Positions 1 through 12,766 of a stretch of 64,000 bases of DNA are shown here, piece by piece. The notes beneath the pieces were generated by a model. It was not told the origin of the DNA. It ran no database searches and saw only the letters and a list, made by a program, of their open reading frames with translations. Made by a program: the position numbers and the translations under genes. Every line of letters starts with the position of its first letter. Within the stretch, counting starts at the first letter, position 1. The stretch lies in contig QKWP01000591.1 of the NCBI GenBank assembly GCA_003550325.1, forward strand, positions 172,503 through 236,502. The letters run 5' to 3'. The DNA comes from Gigaspora rosea (Eukaryota; Glomeromycota; Glomeromycetes; Diversisporales; Gigasporaceae).

Positions 1-1595
1 CAATGATAGTACAGGCATTTAACAAAGCAAAAAAATATGTGCTTACTAATCCGAAACAAAAAGATCTTGATCGTAACATAGCTGCATTTATCGTTGAAGA
101 ACTTCAGCCCTTTTCAATTATTCAATCACGGGGATTTAAGAGAATAATTGAAGGACTTGATACCCAAGCTAATGTACTTGGTTATGATCGTCTGAAGGAA
201 ATTCTTATTAATTCTGAGGATAAAATTCTGCAAAATCTTCGCGAATATGCACGTAATAGTGCTGAAATTAGTTATATTTCATTTACCATAGATATGTGGA
301 CGTCGAATAATGGCGATCCATATATTGGTCTTACTTTTCATTAGATTAATGATAGTTTTTAAGTGAAAGAAATGATCGGTAACATCTCGTATCTCCCATA
401 TCCCCATACATCTGAACGTCTTTTAAATAAAATTATTGAAATTTTAGATAATTTTCGCCTTAAGCATTTTACTGTTAGTGGTACAATCAATAACGGGTCA
501 AATATCAAATCATGTTTAGAAAAACTAGGCCGAAAATATAGATTTTTTAAAATTCATTGTTTTGGTCATACTTTACAACTCGCAATTAATGATGCATTAA
601 AAGAGTGTTTTGAAATTACTAACTTAATTAAAAAATGTAAAGAAGTTGTTTCGCATTTTAGTGGAAGCCCAAAGCAGAAGCAATTTCTTTTAGAAGCTCA
701 AATAGAAATAGAGGACTGAGATAATTTTCTTTTTGTAGTTCGTGATGTTTCAACCAGGTGGAATTCGACATTCTATCTATTAAAATGGTTAATAATTCTT
801 AAGCCAGCATTGTATAAATATAAATCGTTTTTAGTCGAAATTAGTGATAATAGTTCTCTAAAAAGTTATGAAGAAAAAGAACTATCATCAAATGAGTGGG
901 AAAAAATAGCCGAGTTAGTTAAATTATTGCATCCTTATGAGGTCATTTCAAGAAAATTATCTGGTTCGCTTTCTCAAGCATGGTTTGCTATTAATTTTAT
1001 TAAAATAAGGCTTGATAAACGATAGTAAATAATGTTAATATTCAGAAATTTGGAAGTTGTCTTCTTAAATCAATTCAAGAGCGATTTTCAAAACCAACAA
1101 AACCTATTCGACTTGCTGCTTTTTTCGATTCGCGAACAAAGGACATGCAAATATTTACAGAAAACGAAAAAGATCTAACTATTTCAAAAGCACGTATAGA
1201 ATATCTTGAATTTGCTACTAACCATTATAGATCGGATAGTTTATTAAATACAGCACATAGTAACATAATGAATAACGAAGAAGATATTTTCTCTAATACT
1301 ATAGTTCAAGATCATTCAAGTCAAAATGATAATAGTATACATAACCATAAATTCAATTCATATTTATCACTACCAAGGGTTCCGAGTGAAACAGGCATAC
1401 TTCAGTGGTAGGCCTCAAGAAAAACTGACTATTCTATTCTTGCAAAACTTGCCCGCAAGTATCTTTCCATTCTGGCCATGTCGGTGCCATCTGAACGCCT
1501 TTTTTCTTCTGCAGGTCTTACAATTACCGAACAAAGAACAAGTCTTAATTCTCAGTTTGTCGAATCAATTTTATTCCTTAAAGCGGCTCTGAAGC

Positions 1596-2819
1596 AGGAC
1601 CCCAAACAATACATATAGAGGTTATATTGAAATTTTGGCTAAAAAGGTTACTTTTTTACAAAAATGTTATATTTGAAAAGTAGATATTGGTCAAAAGGTT
1701 ATATTTAAAAGTGGATAAAAGCTTTTAATGTAATATTATTAAAAGTGGATAAAATTAATAAGTTTTAAATAGACTATATTTAAAATTTGGATAAAAGAAG
1801 TTACGTGATTAGGGTTTATATAGGTTCTGATCCCCCTAGTGATAACTATTGACCAATCAAATTTTATAATATTTAAAAAAACTCAAAAATGTCTTTGATC
1901 TAAAAATAAGCTAATCCACAATTGACAAAAGTCGCTACATAGTAAAGTATAAATTTTACTAAGCAAATTGATTAAAATCATATAAGTAACTTATTCAGCA
2001 GATAAAAATACACTTACTATAAAATTTTTATAAGTATTGGAGAATTTTTTATTAATTAACTTTTGATTTTTACGTTCAACAGAAAAATTAAAATTTTTAA
2101 AAAAAAATATATTCGCCCCACAATTGACAAAAGTCACTACATAGTAAAGTCTAAATTTTACTAAGTAAATCGATTAAAATTACATAAGTAACCTTATTCA
2201 GCAAATCAAAATATACTTATTATAAAATTTTTATAAATATTAGAGAATTTTTTATTAATTGACTTTTGATTTTTACATTCAACAGAAAAATTAAAATTTT
2301 TTAAAAAAATATATTCGCCTCATAATTGACAAATGTTGCTACATAGTAAAGTCTAAATTTTACTAAGCAAATCGATTAAAATCGCTTAAATAACCTTATT
2401 TAGCAAATCAAAATACAATTACTATAAAATTTTCATAAGTATTGAAGAATTTTTTATTAATTGACTTTTGATTTGTACGTTCAACAAAAAAATTATAATT
2501 TTTTAAAAAAATATTTACTTCAATATTATTAGCTATTTAGACTATATATATATATAGAACGAGGACCCCCCTAAGAAATTACGTGATTTGCTACACTTCC
2601 CTAAAGAAAAAATTTTTTAAAAAATTTTTTTTTGAAAAAAATTTTTTTTTAAGAAAATTTTTAAAAAAGTGTTGTTATATTTGATAATTGGTTAAAATTT
2701 ATTAAATATTAAAGCTTATATGTAAAATATGGTTAATTAGCTCTGATAAAAAGTGGATAAAATTTTAAAAAGTTTATATTAAAGCTAATATAACCTCTAT
2801 ATATATTGTTCGGGGTCCT
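1596..2819. mobile_element. AGGACCCC-family TIR element, long copy (8-bp TSD)
   Basis: Ends are inverted: AGGACCCCAAACAATA at the left and its near-complement at 2804-2819. The 8-bp TSD TCTGAAGC flanks both sides (1588-1595 and 2820-2827). It carries no coding capacity. The outer parts (1596-1795 and 2606-2819) match, in reverse orientation, the shorter copy at 24383-24866. The middle 0.8 kb (about 1796-2605) is absent from that copy and holds three 202-bp tandem units. The TSD length fits a hAT-type non-autonomous element. Confidence 0.9.
1917..2522. repeat. Three 202-bp tandem units
   Basis: Units start at 1917, 2119 and 2321, each beginning with a CACAATTGAC-like sequence followed by CTACATAGTAAAGT. 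Spacing is exactly 202 bp twice. They lie inside the long AGGACCCC copy only. No ORF. Confidence 0.85.
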
Positions 2820-2856
2820 TCTGAAGCTTTGGCCCGTCTCACACGTTTTTGGCTAA

Positions 2857-3358
2857 GTAATAAAATTTTATATCTAAAGGTTTAGAATCATTGAATTTAA
2901 TAACCTGACAAACTGTTATTAATTAGACACAGATATAAACAGGCACTAAGTAGTCAAAAATAAAGCACTTACGGGTCTATATAACCATTTAAATTGAACT
3001 ACGAACATATTTGAAAATTTGAACAGTAACCTGGATTATTTCTTTTCTAAAAAAATTTTTTTTTAATTCGTTTAAAAAAAAATAATAATAATAAACAAAT
3101 ATTTTTTCAAGAATTAGTAGGATATAAGGAATCTCCTGAAAATTTAAATAAATTTAAATAAGACATTAGAAATAATGTAATTATCATAACGAAATAAGTA
3201 TTTCTTTAAATGTAAATAATTTTTTGGAAGTTTTTGATATTAGGGTGATTCAAACCTAATGCTAAGGGTTTCTGATTTCAAATTAATTAGTAATATAATT
3301 ACTTGAAATCAGTACTTCGTAAACTTTATTTATTTTAATTTGTAAGCTTATTTATATA
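2857..3358. other. AT-rich stretch with no recognisable gene
   Basis: Follows the stop of the hAT remnant. No ORF, RNA gene or clear repeat boundary seen; it may be the 3' part of the hAT element. Confidence 0.5.
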
Positions 3359-4511
3359 CTAGCTGTAAACCCGTGGCTTTGCTACGGGAATTAGATTAAT
3401 ATAAATATTTTAAATTGTGTTTAAAGAAGTACGTAAAAACTGGATACAATATCAAGTAATAATAAGTAATTTTTATCACTTATATTTAAAGTTAAAGAAA
3501 TACAGCATTTAATGCTAACAGAATGTTCCAAACCTAATATTACACAAAGTTACAGTATGAGAAGTATGATGTTCAGGTGATCTGAGTTGAAAATCAGAAC
3601 CAATCAAATTTAATTTTATCTTATATTGTGTATCTCATTTGTTTATTTTATAGCGTTTATCTTAAGATATTTATCTACACCGATACCCCTTATTGAATCT
3701 ATATGCGTGGTGTATTAGTATTGAGAGTTTGAAAAAACGGAATTGCTATTTAACAGGTTTGACATGTTATTAATAGTAAGGGGCAAGAAATTATGTTACA
3801 CAAAGTTACACCACCTGCAGTATGCGGAAGTACAACGATCAGGTGATCTGAGTTTGAAATCAGAACAAATCAAATTTAATTTTTATCTTACCGGTATATT
3901 GTTTATCTCATTTGTTTATCTTATAGTGTTTATTTACACCGATGCTCCTTATATAATAGACTAGCTGTAAACCCGTGGCTTCGCTAGATTGCTAATATAA
4001 ATATTTTAAATTGTGTTTAAAGAAGTTTTTTATCACTTATATTTAAAGTTAAAGAAATACAGCATTTAATGCTAACAGAATGTTCTAAACCTAATGTTAC
4101 ACAAAGTTACAGTATGAGAAGTACAATGTTCAGGTGATCTGAGTTGAAAATCAGAACCAATCAAATTTAATTTTATCTTATATCGTGTATCTCATTTGTT
4201 TATCTTATAGCGTTTATCTTAAAGAGTATTTATCTACACTGATGCTCCTTATAGAACCTATATGCGTGGTATATTAGTATTGAGAGTTGAAAAAACGGAA
4301 TTGCTATTTAACGGGTTTGACACGTTATTAATAGTAAGGGGCAAGAAATTATGTTATACAAAGTTACACCATCTGCAGTTTGCGGAAGTACAACGATCAG
4401 ATGATCTGAGTTTGAAATCAGAACCAATCAAATTTAATTTTTATCTCATTTGTTTATCTATAGCGTTTATCTCATAGTGTTTATCTACACCGATGCTCCT
4501 TATATAATAGA
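3359..4511. repeat. Tandem pair of ~600-bp and ~550-bp repeat units with hairpin head
   Basis: Unit 1 (3359-3960) and unit 2 (3961-4511) both start CTAGCTGTAAACCCGTGGCT and end TGCTCCTTATATAATAGA. Unit 1 has a small hairpin at 3370-3388 (CCCGT stem, ACGGG partner). Each unit contains two half-repeats sharing CAGGTGATCTGAGTT and CAATCAAATTTAATTTT. Small ORFs at 3743-3964 and 4262-4477 are the same repeat read twice, not genes. Family unknown to me. Confidence 0.8.
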
Positions 4512-4978
4512 TTAAGGATGCTTATTTCATCTCCGAATAACACCTATTTCATTATCTGATTTCAAAATTTCAAACCAGAAATAGGACTTTTTAAACTCCT
4601 ACTTTTTTTTGAAATAAGTTAATTTTGAATCACCCTATTTTTAAGGAATAATCGTTAAAATAATTTACATCAGTGAGAAATTCTGCGTAATTATTTATTG
4701 TTATTTTGCTAATCACATGTAACTATAGAATTAAACAATGCAGTTATATGCATAATAACGCATTTATCCGTTTTTTATAATACAAATTTAGTAAATTTTA
4801 CATATTTTTAATACTGACCCGTTTGACCCGGGTTAGGCCAGTTTTTGACCTGTGACCCGTTGAATTTCTAACCTGTACGGGTCACCCGACCCGGGTCAAA
4901 GCTCTATCTATAATATTTATAAGATATAAAAGAAGGTTATTTTAGCTTTGCTTCAGGCAGTAATCTTCGGATTATTAT
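4512..4978. other. AT-rich stretch with a GC-rich GACCCG-repeat block
   Basis: Mostly AT-rich and gene-free. At 4805-4905 there is a compact GC-rich cluster of GACCCG/CGGGTC words ending CGACCCGGGTCAAAGC. It resembles the subterminal repeats of hAT elements such as the one at 11063, but no partner terminus was found. Confidence 0.4.
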
Positions 4979-5145
4979 ATAATTAAGTCTAAAAAATAAA
5001 GATATAATAAACTCTGACTATAATAATACACAAGTCACTTTTTATTTTAAATCGAGTTGAATTACCAAGTTATGCCTCTGGCAAGTTGTCTTTTTGTCAA
5101 ATTTGTATTAATATTATTACAAAAGAGCTTTTTCTCCCTGTAACA
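4979..5145 (+). repeat. 5' LTR of the gypsy element (approximate start)
   Basis: Matches 22402-22568 over almost its whole length, for example ACACAAGTCACTTTTTATT and GTATTAATATTATTAC, ending CTCCCTGTAACA. The first about 10 bases have diverged, so the start is approximate. Confidence 0.75.
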
Positions 5146-5244
5146 ATTAGTGGTGACTATGAGATACCAACTTTGTAACAGAAATTTTCAACTAAACTAA
5201 CATATAAAATTAATACCAAACAGTTTTAACAATTTATAGAGATA

Positions 5245-6075
5245 ATGGCAAAATCTCTCGAGGGCCAGAACGGGAGTATTACTGCTCTAAAAGAAAACAA
5301 TCACATTAAAGTCAAAGGCTTCTACGGTACTAATGAAGAAGACCCTTTGAGTAGTTTGATGAATTTGAATGTGCCGCCGAAGCTAATAATTGAATTGAAA
5401 ACTGCTAATTAAAAATTGTGTCTGGATATTTAAAGGGGACAGCTGCTGACTAGTATAAAAAAAATAAAGATAATATAGAGAGTTGGAAAACCAAAAATAA
5501 AGATAAAGGAAAGAGAAAAAAAAGTTTCTATTACTTGTTTGTAGAGCATTTTGCACTACCTGAATGGCAACATTGGTGGCAAATAGAATTGAACTCTTTA
5601 AAACAACAAGAATTCGAAAAAGTGAATATATATGCCGCAAAATTTAAAAGGTTGATCAGTTGGGTCAATTTAGATAAAGAATTGTCAGAGAGATTTATTA
5701 TAGGGATATTTTTGAGTAGTCTTAAAAAGAATCACGGCACTTTCGTGGCTATTGCTGCACCTAAGGACCTAAATGAAGTGATAGTTGCAGAAAGAAGAGT
5801 AAAAGTAAGTAACTATTATGGACAATACCCTACTGAAATCCACGAGTTGTAGTCTAAACTAGAAAATGAATTAAGGGATTTTAAGAAAAGGATTGAGGCC
5901 GTGGCTATAAATTATGCCACTTTAACGGATAAAATTAAGACCATTAAAGGACAGCCCCAAAACAATTATTATTAGAATTCCGAAAAAAGAATTGAATATC
6001 ATAACTATGACAATATAGATTATATGGCCCAACATTGTAGATCAAAAAAGACAAAATATAAATCCAAATCGAATA
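5245..6075 (+). pseudogene. Gag-like remnant of the gypsy element
   Basis: ATG at 5245 opens MAKSLEGQNG..., which runs into a stop after about 55 residues. Another frame (5535-5852) continues with a gag capsid-like stretch containing LPEWQHWWQIELNSLKQQEF. Near 6000-6045 the reading HNYDNIDYMAQHCRSKK resembles the end of a CCHC zinc knuckle that has lost cysteines. Several stops and frame changes. Known role of the family: the structural particle protein. Called from position next to protease/RT and from the capsid-like helix pattern, not from a strong motif. Confidence 0.6.
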
Positions 6076-6256
6076 GAGATGAAGAAAACCTTTAATTAAG
6101 CCAAGAATTTTAATTTTGTGAAATCATAGATAATAATAACAGTATTGAGAGAGAAGTATATAATGTAAGAAGTAGATTTATTCCACAAAAAATTGGTAAG
6201 TGATCCACAAATCCTGATTGGAATGAAAAATTAAAAAAAAGGAAGGTATCCAAAGT

Positions 6257-6872
6257 TTGATTTTCAAAAAGAAACAAAAAAATAGTATTGACCAAAATCC
6301 TGAAGTAAAGAGGCCTAATATAACAAATAGGACAAAAGGAAGACATGTGCCATTAGTTGTAGATTCTTTTCTACCATATAACATCACTAAAGATATTTTA
6401 GTATTACCTACTACTGCCACCATAGGTCAAATGTTACAATTATCCAAACCAGAAAAGAAACTTAGCTCGGGTATTAAAATGATTATTACCAACTCGTAAA
6501 GCAAATTTTGTTAATATTGAAGAAAAATAATGTACTACAATAGCGCGATATTGTGTAAAGATCTAGAAAAGTCTTATTCTGGCAGTTTTGGACTCTGGAG
6601 CCATAGTAAGTATTATTTCACGATGACTATTTGACAAGCTACAATTGAAAATAGATGAGGAATCCACAACTATAGTAGTAACAGCACTGGGTCCAAGACA
6701 AGGATGTTAAATAAAATAAAGGATATAAAAATATAATTAAAAGATATTGTTGTTCTCATTACACTTTGTGTAATTGAATCACTGGAAGAGACATTACTAT
6801 TAGAAACCGACTGGTTCCAGAAAACAAATGCTTGTATTTATTTTGACAAGCAAAATTAGGAAACCTTAAACA
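6257..6872 (+). pseudogene. Gypsy protease region remnant
   Basis: The frame at 6257-6499 contains PYNITKDILVLPTTATIGQM, the linker that precedes the protease in Rhizophagus gypsy elements as I know them. Downstream, AVLDSGAIVSIIS near 6580-6620 carries the aspartyl protease D-S-G-A active-site motif, followed by TLLLETDWFQKTNACIYFDK at about 6790-6852. Stops interrupt the frame. The sequence is cut at 6872 by a hAT insertion and resumes after 20551. Confidence 0.7.
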
Positions 6873-7936
6873 TAGAGTGGGTGGAACAGCAAAAAAATTT
6901 GGCATGCTATTGGCATGCTAATTGCCTATAATTATGCCAGGATACCACCCTGGCATGCCATCAGCATGCCATATGATCATGTGATAAAAATATATGATTT
7001 TGATTGGCCGATTATATTATTTATATAAATATGAAATATCGAAATATCGAAATTAGTATATAGTACCTAGAATAAGTATTAGAATATAGCAAAAGTTAAA
7101 AGCAAAAAATAAAATTTTATTTTTAAAATAAATATTTTAATATTAAAAACTAGCTAATTTGAACCATCTAAAGAACTTGTAACCCATTTTTCGTGTATTA
7201 ATCAAAGCCCTCCAATTATAGGTTAAAACAAAAACCCAGTTAATACTATAAGCATTCGTTATTGAATTTAACTTAAAAAAAAACATGTTTGGCTTGGCTT
7301 GGCTTGGCTAAAATATCATAGCCGAAGCTTAAGCCATGGTATCAACGGTAATATGAATAGAGCCATCCCTTAATCAATTTATTTGATAAGCAGAATTTGA
7401 GCTACATTTTGCATACAAAAAACTGTTGAAATAAGTGAAAATAGAAAATTCTTGATTTCAGGTACCTGAATAACAAGGTACAAATTTATCAGTCCCGATC
7501 TCATGGTAAATCAAATCAATTATTTTTGAATACAAATAATGTAATTAAAGACCATGGGATACAGAAGAAATAATAATAGTTGCACTGAACTTTGCCAATG
7601 CTCTACCAAGTAAATATCCAAAAATCGCGAATTCTTTATTTTTACTTTGTAATGCTCAAATAAAAAAAAATAAAAGCACTTCCAGTAATGGTATTAAAGC
7701 TATAAAGATAAGATTCAAATCATTAAGAAGGAAAGATATAATCAAAAGATGAAAGATGTAATTAGATAAAAAGCAATAAATTTTGTAAAAAAAAAGGCTG
7801 AAAAGTATAAAAAAAGCGAATTTGAACAATTAATAAAGCTAAATTGTTGTCAGGTTACAATTAATTTGATAAGATTCTCTTTATCTATTAATAACCATAA
7901 AATAGTGTTAGTAGTTCGTAAAAAAATAATAATATA

Positions 7937-8359
7937 GTGCAGGAACCCTTAAATCAACTAGTCCTATATATGCGGCCAAATTTTGGGTTGGGTCGGATTG
8001 GGTTAGAGCCAATAAAATTGCAGAAATTTTGCGAAAAAAAAAAAAAAAAAAACAAAAATATAGTATAAAAAAAAAATTTTAACTTTTTTAAAAATTTTTT
8101 GAAAAATTTTTTTATAATTCTGCTAATTCTGGCCAAAATTATAGCGCCAAATTTTACATTTATTAATAAAAATAGGTAACTTTAAACCTTTTCAGAAGTA
8201 GTTAAACTTAATAAATTAAAAAACTAATTCTATAGCTTTATTCTTAAAGTCTTTCTCTACATTTCTATAGAAAGAAAAATTGTCCTAGCTATACTAGTTA
8301 TTTTTTTATAACAGTTTAAAAATTATCAATTTCGCTTGATGATTTAAGGGTTCCCGCAC
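7937..8359. mobile_element. Small TIR element (GTGCAGGAACCCTTAAATCA ends)
   Basis: The left end GTGCAGGAACCCTTAAATCA and the complement of the right end (GTGCGGGAACCCTTAAATCA) are 19/20 identical. The element is 423 bp, with no coding capacity and a poly-A/T rich centre. No convincing TSD was found, so ends may be off by a few bases. Lies within hAT element B. Confidence 0.75.
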
Positions 8360-8539
8360 CGTATAAATAAAAGTTTTAACTTTTCAAATCATTCGTGTTT
8401 TATTCACAAAGCCCATAGAGACAAAAATCTATTTACAATAAATATACTATTTAAGATTTGCGCTATGCAAATATACATCAGTTCAGAAACAGATAAAATA
8501 ATACAAAGTCCGCTCAATTCCTACCTGGTTTTACCTGTC

Positions 8540-10889
8540 CCAATATGAAGCTTCATGATTCTTACTGGACAGGATTTTGGTGTTCTCTAGATAAAGGAGC
8601 CAGCAATAGATATACTGCTAAATGCTCTCACTGTAATAGAACTAACTGGTAGACCCAAAAAACCTTATGCTCATGTTCTTATATGTGATAGTTGGCCTGT
8701 TACTGAAAAAGGTTCCTATATTAAAAACGCCACTACTTCTACTTCTAGTCCTTTTAAAAAAATTAAGAGTTCAATATCTAATCAAAAGCTGCTTATATAG
8801 GTGATTGTATGTAGTTGTAATAGCATTTGTTTTAATATCTATCTTACTAATAAATTCTTGTAGTATCGTTGATGCCACTGATAACTCATCTTCATCTGTA
8901 ACAAAACATCAAGAAAGTTTAGCAAGTTGGCGTCTCAAACCAATTTTACAAGATAAGCACATAGAAATTAATAAAAACTTCTTAACGCCATAATTTATGG
9001 TAACTTTCTTTTTAAGATCGTTGAAAATCCTTATTTTCTCGACTTTCTCGATGAATTGGCATCAAACTATAACTCTCCATCTGCTAAAATGTTGTGTAGG
9101 ACCCCGAAATATACATAGATAGGTTAGGTTAATTATAGGGTTACTAAAAAAAGAAAGATCTGTCAAAAAACTTCAAAAATAAGCAACAAATTACTATAAA
9201 TAGAAAAGATCTGTATAAAAAACTTCAAAAATAAGCAAACTCATACCTGATCTATCTATGTATATTTCAGGGTCCTGTTGTGTACTGAAGTTCTTAACAG
9301 TTCATTTTCATTCTACCTAAGTAAAAAGTTCAATATTATCGAATCTTTTATTGATATTACCATTGCCTTAGATAGATGGCAAGATATATCGAGAAACTCG
9401 ATCTACAGTTTTATGGCTTTAAAAGAAGATCAAGAACATGTATTAGATATTGTTGATTTATCTGCAAATAGACATATAGCGACTTTTCTTAAAAAACAAA
9501 CTTGAAAGAGTTCTTCGATCATGCTCTATATCTGTCAATTTCTCTATCATCACATATGTAACTGATAATCCTGCTAACATGGTTCGGATGAGAAATGATT
9601 TTAAAAATGAACACCCAAATATTATTCATTCGTTGCTGCCTCCATGCTTTTAATTTACTTGCGAAAGATATTTCTTCTTTTTCTTCTTTAATATCTGTTA
9701 TCAAAAATAATCAAAAGCTAGTCAATTTTTTCATATTGTCTTATATTTGGAACAGAAAATTACAAGAATGGCAAAAAAAAGAAGAAATACACCATTCATT
9801 TACAACATTTTGTAAGACTAGGTGTATTCCTTCACGAAATTTTGTCTTGGAGTAAAAGCTTTTGAAAGAGATTTTATAAGTATATTGAGCTTAGTGGAAC
9901 TAGCAATTACCCGACTATTAGAATGAAAATTCAAAATATAGTTACTAATTGCCACCATTTTGCAAATCATAATACATTATTAAAAGTTCTTATTCCTGTT
10001 ATCGATGCTATTGGCCGTCTTGAATCGAGAAATGCAACATTGGGAGATGTATTTAAAGAATTAATAAATATTTATTACACTGCTTCTACAACAAATCTTC
10101 CAATAGACAGGTTAAAAAATCATATCTTGTTAGCTATTGACAAGCGAGTGCATGAATTCTCATAAGATATCATTTATTTTGTCGCATTTTTTTGTTACCA
10201 GGTTATAAACAAGTTGCTATCTCAAAAAATATCTGAAGATTTAATTATCTGTGCATCTTTAGAATTGGCGAAAGATTGGGGTTTCGATAAAAGAGAAACA
10301 ATCCTCCTATATAAAGAACTTATTAGTTATAAGAATGTTGATGCTTTCAAAAAATTATAATATTAACCCTAGAGTTTTTTGGTCTGGATTTACTGGAGGT
10401 CCTCCACTTCTTCGATATTTTGCTATAAAAATATTTGCAATTGTTTTACACGCTGCAGCTGTTGAACGTTTATTTTCTAGCTTGGGATTGGTAAAAACCA
10501 AGCTATGAAACAGGATGTCTCCTGCTATAACAGAAATGCTTGGATTGCTCTGCCGCAACTTTCAACAAGGATTACCTATGGTACTAAAAAGGAAATCTAA
10601 GGTGAATGATCAAACCTTTACAAAAAGTGATGTTGAAAACATAGATGAAAATCTCTTTTTTAAGGAAGAGTTTAATAAAAATGAAGAGCTTCTATCACCT
10701 AATAACGAAGCAGTAAATATGGATATAAACGATGAGCTGGCAATAGAAAAATTTTTTAATATTAAAATGTTTGAACAAAACCTCAAGAAAACAAATAAAG
10801 ATGATTCAGTTATTAATTCACAAGACCTACTATTAGAACTGACAAAGACTGGTCAGTTGATGATATTATTCCCCAATTCTAATATATGA
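8540..10889 (+). pseudogene. Decayed hAT transposase (element B)
   Basis: Starts with a BED-type zinc finger region (YWTGFWCSLDK ... KCSHCNRTNW, 8545-8650). Then come LASWRLKPILQDKHIEINK (8925-8975), NPYFLDFLDELASNYNSPS (9030-9085), SFIDITIALDRWQDIS (about 9338-9390), RCCLHAFNLLAKDISSF (about 9625-9675), and the C-terminal dimerisation part with HAAAVERLFSSLGL near 10450-10490. The last 124 codons to 10889 are an acidic, Asn/Glu-rich tail. The frame is broken by several shifts and stops, and a 179-bp element sits at 9098-9276. Known role: excision and integration of its element in the nucleus. Non-functional as it stands. Confidence 0.85.
9098..9276. mobile_element. AGGACCCC-family TIR element, 179-bp copy in the transposase gene
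   Basis: Ends AGGACCCCGAAATATACATA and its complement (AGGACCCTGAAATATACATA). GTTGTGT is repeated on both sides (9091-9097 and 9277-9283), giving a 7-8 bp TSD. Removing it restores the local hAT reading frame (KML-CTEVLNSSFS). The two internal halves share AAAAAACTTCAAAAATAAGC. Confidence 0.85.
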
Positions 10890-12766
10890 TAAAATCATAT
10901 GTAAGTTTTTTTATTTAATTATATTTGATATGCATTACCCTGACAAAAGTTAATAAAAAATCATTTTTTTTTGCTGAGATAGTATATATAGTCTTATAGT
11001 CATAGTGATAACTTTCTTTAGAATTCTAGAAATTGAAAGTTTCCTTACAGAGCATTTAGTATTAGGGTTCGGAATGGGCCAGGTGGGCCGGGTATCTCTA
11101 AATTTAAGCCCGAGCCCATAAAAATTTTATAAGCCCGAGCCTGAGCCCGGCCCAATGAAAGTTACGGGTTTGGGCCAGGCCGGGATGCTTCAAATTATGG
11201 CCCGGTCTAAGTCTAACCCGACCTGGCCCGGCAGTTTATAAAAAATTTTTAATTGCAGCTGTTTTCATAATGATAAACTCCGGAACAGCTAAAAATTTTT
11301 CAACCCAAATTGATAAGTTACAAATGTTGAAAAAATTTGTCATTTTAGTCGTTAAAACGATTAGAATAAATAAGGGCATAAATTAAAATTGTTCTAATTG
11401 GCTAAATAAAGTGTATATATGGGAGGTATTCTCCGAAATTTTGAACCTTTTTTATTGGAAGCATTTTCGACCCAATTCAGGTAAAAGGAAATTACCAAGG
11501 CTTTTCTAAGTTATTCGAGTTTGGATTTAGCTGCTGGGTAAGGCTAGCTTAATCTAATAATACCTCCCATCTACACACAAAAATCCATGTTGCAAAAGTT
11601 TGAATTACACAGATTAAAAGGCGAACCTTAGATTACTAGCAAATTTTCTGAATAGTTATAAATAATACATAAAACCTTCCCTGTAAGTTTGCTAAATATA
11701 TTGACAACCTGTCTTACTAAATAGTTGATGATGATATATTTTTGGTCTCTAGTACTTAAGTCTAAAAAAAGGCTTTATTTTAATTGACCATATAAGCGAA
11801 TGAGTCTATAATTAAAGCTCTATTAATAAGTCTTATATGCGATCTAGCATTCTACTTGAAAAAAGAACATTATAAAAAGAAAAAAGGCTGCCCAGACAAA
11901 AAAAGGTTGCCAAAAAAATAAAAGGTTACCAAGAAAAGAAGGTCACCAAGAATAATAGGTTGGCAAGAAAAAAAAGTTACCAAGAAAAAAAAATTACAAT
12001 AGAAAAAAAATTCCCTTCAAAAAAAAATTGCCAGTTTAATTCTAACTCGATTCGTCTACACTATTATTTAGCCAATCTTGATCACAAATTAACATTTCAA
12101 TTGATTCCAGAGTAAGGTTTGACCGATAGTTGTTGACAAGTTTTCCAGCTATACTAAACGCCTACCGGTAAATATAAAGTATAAATTAGTTTATAGTTTA
12201 AACTAAAAATAATACATAGACAATAAATTGAGCTTAAATTTTCATTACAGATTCAGATGGCACAGAAGTTAATGGAATCGCGAGGATATCTCGTGCCATG
12301 GCCGATACTGAAGGATATTTAGGGGCATTTAATTTCCACCAAGCGAGAACGGTAAAGGACTCTGATTGAGAACGCAGAAAAAGTGGGTCAGCTAAGTATT
12401 GCTCAAATTCATTCAATTCTTTTTCAACATTAAGTTCATTGGCATCAAGAAAGGCATAAAATCTCGCATTTCTTCATTCTGAAAAACGTCAGAAAAATCT
12501 TCTGCTACTGTGTCAACTGTATGCTGTTTATAAGTCGAATTGTAGATGGTCATAGCCCTATAACAATAGAATTAAATGGTAAGCAAAGTGATCTCTTTTG
12601 TAAGACAAATTCATTCAGGTATTGTGAAGCAAATTGCATTTGGCATATAATTTAACTATCACGCGATTTCGCAGACATTTCGCGAAATCACAATATTATT
12701 GAGAGGCAGTTAATAAACACTATGTTAAATTTTTTGACTGGTGTAGATAAAATTACCTCGATTTAA

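Larger units (their letters stand above)
3..2856 (+). pseudogene. Decayed hAT-superfamily transposase, split by a TIR element
   Basis: Four open stretches (3-344, 363-719, 810-1025, 1145-1618) in shifting frames read as one hAT transposase. The first contains FTIDMWTS, the second HCFGHTLQLAIN, and the last, after a stop at 1409-1411, the hAT C-terminal dimerisation block with VPSERLFSSAG. The stop sits where the family has the second Trp of a WW pair, so TGG probably became TAG. The reading frame is interrupted at 1596 by a TIR element; joining 1595 to 2828 over one TSD copy continues the frame to a TAA at 2854-2856. The N-terminal BED finger would lie upstream of the window. Non-functional: at least three frame breaks, one stop and an insertion. 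Superfamily assignment is firm; no TIRs of this element are visible. Confidence 0.85.

Noticed and set aside
1917-2522. CRISPR-like array
   Set aside because: Units are 202 bp, contiguous and AT-rich without unique spacers; a tandem repeat in a transposon.
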